Source of the DNA: JBEKZQ01 sp049509675
Lineage (GTDB): Bacteria > Planctomycetota > Planctomycetia > Pirellulales > Thermoguttaceae
Assembly: GCA_049509675.1 (NCBI GenBank)
Contig: JBEKZQ010000274.1
Coordinates: forward strand, 1 to 8,648
Direction: 5' to 3'
Length of the DNA stretch: 8,648 bases
Shown: in pieces, positions 1-5,789 of the stretch
How the letters are laid out: the number at the start of each line of letters is the position of its first letter
Position numbering within the stretch: position 1 is the first letter of the stretch
Made by a program: the position numbers and the translations under genes
Notes under the pieces: generated by a model
Database searches by the model: none
Told to the model about the DNA's origin: nothing
What the model saw: only the letters and a program-made list of their open reading frames with translations

Positions 1-1
1 A

Positions 2-1426
2 ATCGCCCTGAATTCGCTGCCCGCGGCCATGACCCCCGACCTGAAAGCCTTGCATTACCTGACCGCCGCGAACATGATCCAACTGGACCGAAAGAACAAG
101 TCGCCCGGGCTGCAGAACGGCGGCACGATGCTCTCGTACAGCCCCTACGCGGTGTACCGCTGCTGCCAACACAACCACGGCATGGGCTGGCCGTATTACG
201 CGGAAGAACTGTGGCTGGCCACGGCCGACCGCGGCTTGTGCGCCTCGCTCTATGCGGCCAGCCGGGTGACCGCCCGAGTGGGCGACGGAACCGAGGTTCG
301 CATTAGCCAACAGACCGATTATCCGTTCGCCGACAGCGTTGCGCTGGTGCTGCGGACGCCGAAGGCGGTGCGATTTCCGCTCTACCTGCGGGTGCCGCGG
401 TGGGCCCGCGCAGCAACGGTCCAAGTGAACGGCCGGGACCTGGACGTGCGGGCCGAGCCGCTTTCCTACCTTGTCGTGGAGCGGACCTGGAACGACGGCG
501 ACCGCGTTGTGCTGCGGCTGCCCATGCACGTCTCCGTGCGGAAGTGGGCCAAGAACAAGGATTCGGTGTCGGTCGATTACGGCCCGCTCACGCTGGCTTT
601 GAAGATCGGCGAGCGTTGGGTCCGCTATGGCGGCAGCCAGTCCTGGCCGGAGCAGGAGGTTTTTCCCAGCACGCCCTGGAACTATGGGCTCGTTCTCGAT
701 CCGCAGGATCCGGCCCGCTCGCTGGATGTGCTGCGCAAGGAGGGTCCGCTGGCCGATCAGCCTTTCACGCCCGAGAGCGCGCCGCTGACGGTTCGCGCGC
801 GGGCCCGGCGGATTCCGGCCTGGCAGCAGGATCGCCTGGGACTGGTCGGCCTGTTGCAGCAGAGCCCGGCCCGATCGGCCGAGCCCGACGAGACGATCAC
901 GCTGATTCCGATGGGGGCCGCGCGGCTGCGGATCGCCTCGTTTCCCACCATCGGCGACGGGCCCGAGGCCCACGATTGGATCGCGCCGCCCAAGCCGGTC
1001 AGGGCGCCCTACAAGGCCACCGCGTCGCACGTCTGGGGCGGCGATAGCGCGGAAGCGATGTGCGACGGCCTGGAGCCAAAAAGTTCCAACGACCAGGATA
1101 TTCCCCGCATGACGTGGTGGGACCACCGCGGCACGAAGGAATGGGTGCAATACGACTTCGACCAGCCGCGCGCCTGCCGCGCAGCGGCCGTCTATTGGTT
1201 CGACGACCGCGGCCAAGGCGAATGCCGTGTTCCCCGGTCCTGGCAGTTGTTCTCCAAGGACGGCGACGCCTGGAAGCCTGTCGAGGCGACCAGCGCCTAC
1301 GGCACGCAACTCAACGCCTACAACCGCGTGACCTTCAAGCCGGTGACCACCCGGGCACTACGGATCGAAGTGCAATTGCAACCCGCTTTTTCCGCTGGAA
1401 TCCTGCAGTGGAAAATGGAGCCATAA
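2..1426 (+). CDS. GH127/DUF1680-type glycoside hydrolase with C-terminal discoidin-like domain (5' partial)
   Basis: The frame is open to the left edge of the window: codons before the first Met at 29 encode IALNSLPAA, a natural continuation of the fold, so the true start lies outside. Residues are numbered from that Met. Residues 35-65 hold YRCCQHNHGMGWPYY, which matches the double-cysteine region of DUF1680/GH127 (beta-L-arabinofuranosidase-like) enzymes; there the adjacent cysteines bind zinc and one acts as nucleophile (here C45/C46). The upstream (alpha/alpha)6 barrel with the acidic residues is missing from the window. Residues ~70-310 are the beta-sandwich part, ending in a DUF4986-like stretch (ETITLIPMGAARLRIASFP). 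Residues ~325-465 look like an F5/8 type C (discoidin/CBM32-like) carbohydrate-binding domain (WVQYDFDQP, AVYWFDD, WQLFSKDGDAWKPV, ALRIEVQLQP). Likely role: removal of arabinofuranosyl or similar sugars from polysaccharide; the exact substrate cannot be told. It is convergent with cusA, 29 bp between stops, and probably unrelated to metal efflux. Confidence 0.85.
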   Translation: MALNSLPAAMTPDLKALHYLTAANMIQLDRKNKSPGLQNGGTMLSYSPYAVYRCCQHNHGMGWPYYAEELWLATADRGLCASLYAASRVTARVGDGTEVRISQQTDYPFADSVALVLRTPKAVRFPLYLRVPRWARAATVQVNGRDLDVRAEPLSYLVVERTWNDGDRVVLRLPMHVSVRKWAKNKDSVSVDYGPLTLALKIGERWVRYGGSQSWPEQEVFPSTPWNYGLVLDPQDPARSLDVLRKEGPLADQPFTPESAPLTVRARARRIPAWQQDRLGLVGLLQQSPARSAEPDETITLIPMGAARLRIASFPTIGDGPEAHDWIAPPKPVRAPYKATASHVWGGDSAEAMCDGLEPKSSNDQDIPRMTWWDHRGTKEWVQYDFDQPRACRAAAVYWFDDRGQGECRVPRSWQLFSKDGDAWKPVEATSAYGTQLNAYNRVTFKPVTTRALRIEVQLQPAFSAGILQWKMEP

Positions 1427-1455
1427 GAGGCTGTAAATGAAATGCGTTTCGCCGC

Positions 1456-4400
1456 CTATTCGGTTACGCCGGGTGCCACTGGCTCTGCCAGTGCTTCCGC
1501 CGCGTGCTCCACGTAGTCATAGCCGGCCGTGGCCTCGTCGATGCCGCGCATCTTCAGCCACCGATAGCGGCGGACCCAGTAGAAACGCACCGGGATGAAG
1601 ATGTCGACGACCTCGTCGGCGATCAACAGCCCGCCCAGCACGGGGGCTGCCATGGCTGAAATAACTTCGTGTCCTACGCCGGTGGCCCAGAGCATGGGGG
1701 CCAAGGCGATGATGGCCACGCCTTCGGTGAGCAGTTTGGGGCGGAGCCGATGCACGGCCCCTTCGATCACGGCGTCGCGGAGTTCCCGGAGCGACTGGAT
1801 CTTCTCCAGCCCGCCGCGTCTTTCGACCGCATCGCGGAGGTACACGAGCATGATGATGCCGGTCTCCGTCGCCATGCCGAAGCAGGCGATGAATCCCACC
1901 TGGACCGCCACGCTGAAGTGATAACCAAACAGCCAAAGCAAGAAGATTCCGCCGACCATCGCCTCGGGCACGGCCTTCATCATCAGCAGGGCGTCGATCA
2001 GGTCGTTGTAAGTAAGGAAGAGGATGATGAAGATCACCAGGATCACCGCCGGAAACACCACGAGCATCGTCTTGCCGGCACGGACCTGGTTCTCGAACTG
2101 GCCGCTCCAGGCGAGATACATTCCCTGCGGCAGTTTGATCTTCTGCGCGACGACCCGCTGCGCATCTTCCACGAATCCCACGATGTCCCGATCGCGGACG
2201 TTCAGTTGCACGTAGTTGCGCAACATGCCGTTCTCGCTCTTGATCATGGCCGGGCCTTCGACGATCTTCACGTCGGCAACCATCGCCAGCGGGACTTGCA
2301 GCGGCCGCGCGGCGGAACGCGGCGAAGCGGCAAGCGGCTTCGCCGTCGTCATCCCGCCGCTTGCGGCCTCGCCACTCATACCCCCAGCCGCACTGACCAG
2401 CAGGTTCTTCACGTCCTCCTCGTCGGCGCGCGAGTCCCGGTTGTAGCGGACCCGCACCGGGAACCGCTCGCGTCCTTCCACCGTCATGGTAATCGCCTTT
2501 CCGCCCAGAGCGGTCTCGATCACGTCCTGCACGTCGGCGATCTTGACGCCGTACCGGGCCGCCCGGTCGCGATCGATCTTGATCTCCAGGTAGCCCTTGC
2601 CCCGGCTTTGGTCGGGAAAGACGTCCACCGCGCCGGGAATCTGCTTGAGCACCTCGGCGACCTGTTCGGACACTTCCTGGATTTTATCGAGGTCGTTGCC
2701 GAAGACTTTCACGCCGATCATGGTCCGCACGCCGGTGGCCAGCATGTCGATGCGGTTGATGATCGGCTGGGTCCAGATATTGGCCCAGCCGGGCATCCGC
2801 ACCACGCTGTCCATTTCCTTCAAGAGATCGTCTTTGGACTTTTTCCAGAGGAACAGCCTCGGCGACCATGCGGCGTCCAGTTCCCCACGGAGCGTTTTGA
2901 GTTGCTCCTGCTCGGCTGCATCGTCGGTCTTCTCCGCCCACAGGCCCTTCTCGTCGGCCAGCTTATGGAGTTCCTCGATGGCAAAACGGTCATAGGCCGC
3001 CACCGCGCGAGGGAAGATGTCGTAATCGAGTTGGCGGACCTGCGCGCGCCAGTGCTTGTCACGCCGGCGCTCGATGAAGTCGAACATCTCGGTGAACAGC
3101 GTCGGTTGCTCGCCGCCGAGGACGTTGGCAACTGCCAGGTAGGCGGCGTACAAAGGGTGGAACCTGGCCGTGAGTAGTTCGGGGTTGAGTTCCACCTTCT
3201 TCTCGCCGGCGAGCTTCTCGGCGATCTGCTGGATGAGCCGGTTCACGTCTTCCTGCCCCGGGCCGGCGGCAAGGATGGGGGCGAACTGCGAAAAAGGGGA
3301 TAAGTCCAATTTCTGCGCAGCACCCGACAGGCGGGTACCCGCTGAAAGCTGGTCGCGGGAAATTGGACTTATCCCCTTTTTCTCAAGCAGCCGACCGGCC
3401 TTCTGCCAGCGGCCGACCAACTCGGTAATGAACTCGCCGAGCAGTTTCGGCCCCAGGTCCGACTGGAAGTCGCTGTAGCGCTGGCGCACCATTTCGCGCA
3501 TGGTCTCGTCCGTGCGCGCGGCGGCATTCATGGTCGCCGGATCCAGGATCGCGCGGCGCTCGGATGCCTCGGCGATCGGGTCGATCAGGCGGCGCGCTTG
3601 AAGGGCGGCAAGCACCACGGCCGTCTGCTTCTCGGCATCCTTGTAATGGAGCATTCGTTTGGGCCAATACCCCTTGGGACGCAGCGTGATGACACTCTCC
3701 ACCATGTCCAGGGGCGACGGGTCGGTGGGCGTATCGGCCCGGCCGGACTTGCCCACGATCATCTCCACCTCGGGAAAGCGGCGCAACAGCGCGTCGCGGG
3801 CCTTGAGGTCGTCCGCCGTCTCGGTCACCGACGCCCGCGGCACCGTCACCGGCATGTCGAGAATGCTGCCTTCGTCCAGGGGCGGCATGTAGTCCACGCC
3901 GATCTTGGGGAAGTGGTAGGCCCACAGCGACAGGGCCGCCAGCGTGAGGAACGACAACAACTGCCACCGTGCGCCCCTGGTAAAGATGACGGTGATGGCC
4001 ATCGTGACCCCGACGACAGCCAAGAAACACCAGTGCCAAGGGATGGGCACGATGGCGTTGATCGGGAACATTCCGGCCCCCAGCACCAGCAGCGCCGAAA
4101 AGGCCCACATCGCCAGGTTCCACCGCGGCATGAGCCAGGTGAGCCAGGGCTTGTAGATGGCGATCATGTTCCGCACCAGCCAGCTATCCTCTTCGCTCCG
4201 CAATCGGCCCTTGATAAAGGTGGGAATCAGGGCCGGCACCAGCGTGATCGAGAGGATCGCCACGCCGATCATGGCAAAGCTCTTGGTGAAGGCCAAGGGA
4301 TGGAACGTCTTGCCCTCTTGCCCGGTCAAGGCAAACACGGGAATGAACGACAAGAGGATGATGATGACCGAGAAGAAGATGGGCCGGCCCACCATGCGGC

Positions 4401-5712
4401 AGGCGGGAATGATGATCTCGCGGGTGTCGCCGGTGATCTTCTGGTGGTGGCCGAAATGGGCCGTCAACTGGTGCGTGGCGTTTTCCACCATCACGATCGC
4501 CTGGTCCACCAGGATGCCGATGGAAATGGCGATCCCCGAGAGCGACATGATGTTGGAGGCGATGTTGAAATGTCGCATGAGGATGAACGACACCAGCACC
4601 GCCAGGGGCAGGGTCATGCAGATCACCACCGCGCTGCGGAAGTGCATGAGGATCAGCAGGATCGCCAGCGAGGCAATGATCATTTCGTCCCGGAGCGTGC
4701 CGGTAATCATCTCGATGGCCCCGTGAATCAGCCGCGTGCGGTCGTAGAAGGGCACGATCCGCACCCCTTCCGGCAGGCCCGGCTGAAGCTCCTGGATCTT
4801 GGCCTTGATTCGCTTGGTCACCTCCAGCGGGTTTTCGCCGTGGCGCATCATCACCACGGCCCCCACCGCTTCGTTGCCGTTCTTCTCCAGCACGCTGCGG
4901 CGAAACTCGCTGCCGAGGCTCACCGTGCCGAGATTGGCGACGCAGATCGGCGTGCCCTTTTCGGCGTCGGCCTTCACGACGGTCTTCTCGATATCGCGCG
5001 TGCTGCGGATCCAGCCCACGCCGCGAACGATGTACTCCGCGTTGCCCTTCTGGATCACCTTGCCGCCCACCGCGGAATTTGACTGGGCGACGGCCGAAAA
5101 CAACTCGCCCAGGGTCACGTTGTAGGCGCGGAGTTTGTTGGGGTCCACGTCGATCTGGTACTCGATGGGGAAGCCGCCCGCCGACGCCACCTGGGCCACG
5201 CCGGGGACCGAGTTGAGTTGGTATCGCACGTACCAATCCTGAACGGCGCGCAGCCGGCCCAGGTCCTGTCCTTCGCCCTCGACCGTGTACCAGAAAATCT
5301 GGCCCAGGGCCGTGGCATCGGGGGCCAGATAGGGCACGACCCCTGGCGGCAGGAAGGTGCTGGACAAGGTCAGTCGTTCCAACACCCGCTGCCGGGCGAA
5401 GTAGAAGTCGATGTTGTCCTCGAAGATGATGTTAATCATCGAGAAGTTGAATTCGCTCGATGAGCGCACGGCCTTCACGCCCGCCAGCCCCTGCAAGTTC
5501 ACCGAGAGCGGGTAGGTGATCTGGTCCTCGATCTCCTTGGGGCTGCGGCCCATCCAGTCGGTGAATACGATCACCTGGTTCTCGGAGAGATCGGGGATCG
5601 CATCGACCGGCGTGTTGATGAGCGAATGGATGCCCCACACCACGACGCCCAGCGTCGCCAGGATCACCACGAACCGGTTGCGAATCGAGAACTCAATGAT
5701 TTTTTCGATCAT
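1456..5712 (-). CDS. cusA: CusA-type heavy-metal efflux RND pump (Cu/Ag), enlarged
   Basis: Inner-membrane proton/metal antiporter of a tripartite Cu(I)/Ag(I) exporter. The N-terminus MIEKIIEFSIRNRF followed by INTPVDAIPDLS is classic HME-RND and fixes the ATG at 5712, although no good Shine-Dalgarno precedes it (ATAAGCCC-ATG). TM1 is ~11-32. TM4 carries GIAISIGILVDQAIVMVEN with proton-relay D403; E1283 (ATETGIIML) and K1326 (LRPKLLTEG) match the other relay residues of E. coli CusA. The three-methionine metal site is kept: M620 (GSILDMP), M670 (SPLDMVES) and M990 (INRIDML). The protein is 1418 aa against ~1047 for E. coli CusA. The excess is: ~50 residues after TM7 forming two extra TM helices (~557-576 and ~582-600); ~271 residues of mostly helical character inside the periplasmic porter domain (~688-960); and an Ala/Gly-rich loop (~1107-1135). 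A palindromic repeat peptide occupies 777-808. It follows cusB by 73 bp, probably in one operon. Metal specificity (Cu/Ag over Zn/Co/Cd) is inferred from the Met triad and the TM4 motif. Confidence 0.93.
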   Translation of the reverse strand: MIEKIIEFSIRNRFVVILATLGVVVWGIHSLINTPVDAIPDLSENQVIVFTDWMGRSPKEIEDQITYPLSVNLQGLAGVKAVRSSSEFNFSMINIIFEDNIDFYFARQRVLERLTLSSTFLPPGVVPYLAPDATALGQIFWYTVEGEGQDLGRLRAVQDWYVRYQLNSVPGVAQVASAGGFPIEYQIDVDPNKLRAYNVTLGELFSAVAQSNSAVGGKVIQKGNAEYIVRGVGWIRSTRDIEKTVVKADAEKGTPICVANLGTVSLGSEFRRSVLEKNGNEAVGAVVMMRHGENPLEVTKRIKAKIQELQPGLPEGVRIVPFYDRTRLIHGAIEMITGTLRDEMIIASLAILLILMHFRSAVVICMTLPLAVLVSFILMRHFNIASNIMSLSGIAISIGILVDQAIVMVENATHQLTAHFGHHQKITGDTREIIIPACRMVGRPIFFSVIIILLSFIPVFALTGQEGKTFHPLAFTKSFAMIGVAILSITLVPALIPTFIKGRLRSEEDSWLVRNMIAIYKPWLTWLMPRWNLAMWAFSALLVLGAGMFPINAIVPIPWHWCFLAVVGVTMAITVIFTRGARWQLLSFLTLAALSLWAYHFPKIGVDYMPPLDEGSILDMPVTVPRASVTETADDLKARDALLRRFPEVEMIVGKSGRADTPTDPSPLDMVESVITLRPKGYWPKRMLHYKDAEKQTAVVLAALQARRLIDPIAEASERRAILDPATMNAAARTDETMREMVRQRYSDFQSDLGPKLLGEFITELVGRWQKAGRLLEKKGISPISRDQLSAGTRLSGAAQKLDLSPFSQFAPILAAGPGQEDVNRLIQQIAEKLAGEKKVELNPELLTARFHPLYAAYLAVANVLGGEQPTLFTEMFDFIERRRDKHWRAQVRQLDYDIFPRAVAAYDRFAIEELHKLADEKGLWAEKTDDAAEQEQLKTLRGELDAAWSPRLFLWKKSKDDLLKEMDSVVRMPGWANIWTQPIINRIDMLATGVRTMIGVKVFGNDLDKIQEVSEQVAEVLKQIPGAVDVFPDQSRGKGYLEIKIDRDRAARYGVKIADVQDVIETALGGKAITMTVEGRERFPVRVRYNRDSRADEEDVKNLLVSAAGGMSGEAASGGMTTAKPLAASPRSAARPLQVPLAMVADVKIVEGPAMIKSENGMLRNYVQLNVRDRDIVGFVEDAQRVVAQKIKLPQGMYLAWSGQFENQVRAGKTMLVVFPAVILVIFIILFLTYNDLIDALLMMKAVPEAMVGGIFLLWLFGYHFSVAVQVGFIACFGMATETGIIMLVYLRDAVERRGGLEKIQSLRELRDAVIEGAVHRLRPKLLTEGVAIIALAPMLWATGVGHEVISAMAAPVLGGLLIADEVVDIFIPVRFYWVRRYRWLKMRGIDEATAGYDYVEHAAEALAEPVAPGVTE
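2321..2373 (-). repeat. Imperfect inverted repeat in an Ala/Gly-rich loop of cusA
   Basis: Arms 2321-2338 and 2356-2373 pair at 16 of 18 positions around a 17-bp centre. It encodes GEAASGGMTTAKPLAASP (residues ~1114-1131), in a stretch absent from E. coli CusA, just before the conserved PLAMVADVKIVEGPAMIKSENG. It could be another palindromic insertion or merely biased composition of a flexible loop; only one copy is in the window. Confidence 0.5.
3290..3382 (-). repeat. 93-bp in-frame palindromic element, copy 1 (inside cusA)
   Basis: Two perfect 24-bp inverted arms (3290-3313 and 3359-3382; GAAAAAGGGGATAAGTCC...) flank a 45-bp centre. The total of 93 bp is 31 codons. In cusA it is read as KKGISPISRDQ...AQKLDLSPFS (residues ~777-808), inside the helical insertion of the porter domain. 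The gene is intact on both sides: M670 and M990, parts of one metal site, lie before and after it in the same frame. It is closely related to the copy in cusB (79 of 93 bases identical by eye). The arms would form a long hairpin in single-stranded DNA or mRNA. Confidence 0.93.
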
Positions 5713-5736
5713 GGGCTTATAGTAGTTGCAGCAATC

Positions 5737-5789
5737 GTACTCATCTCGCTCCGCGAGATGGAATTCATCACGCGGAGCGTGATGACTAC
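5737..5789. repeat. REP-like inverted hairpin pair (BIME-like) between cusB and cusA
   Basis: There are two head-to-head hairpins. On the + strand: GTAC-T-CATCTCGC-TCC-GCGAGATG (5737-5760). On the minus strand: GTAG-T-CATCACGC-TCC-GCGTGATG (5789-5766). Both have 8-bp stems and TCC loops. They differ in the stem by one base pair changed on both sides (T-A versus A-T), which preserves pairing. A head tetranucleotide of GTAG type before a short hairpin is the hallmark of REP sequences. The pair takes up most of the 73-bp gap, and its GTAG contains the TAG stop of cusB. It could affect mRNA stability or cusA translation. Confidence 0.85.

Noticed and set aside
1427..1455. Bidirectional terminator between the convergent glycosidase and cusA
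   Set aside because: The 29-bp gap shows no hairpin with a U-rich tail on either strand.
1669..3177. 502-residue open frame on the + strand opposite cusA
   Set aside because: Rich in His, Gly, Arg and Asp, with no fold or motif; it is the antisense shadow of a confidently recognised RND pump in GC-rich DNA.
3598..5082. 494-residue open frame on the + strand opposite cusA
   Set aside because: Same reasoning: extreme His/Asp/Arg/Gly composition and complete overlap with conserved cusA TM and porter regions.
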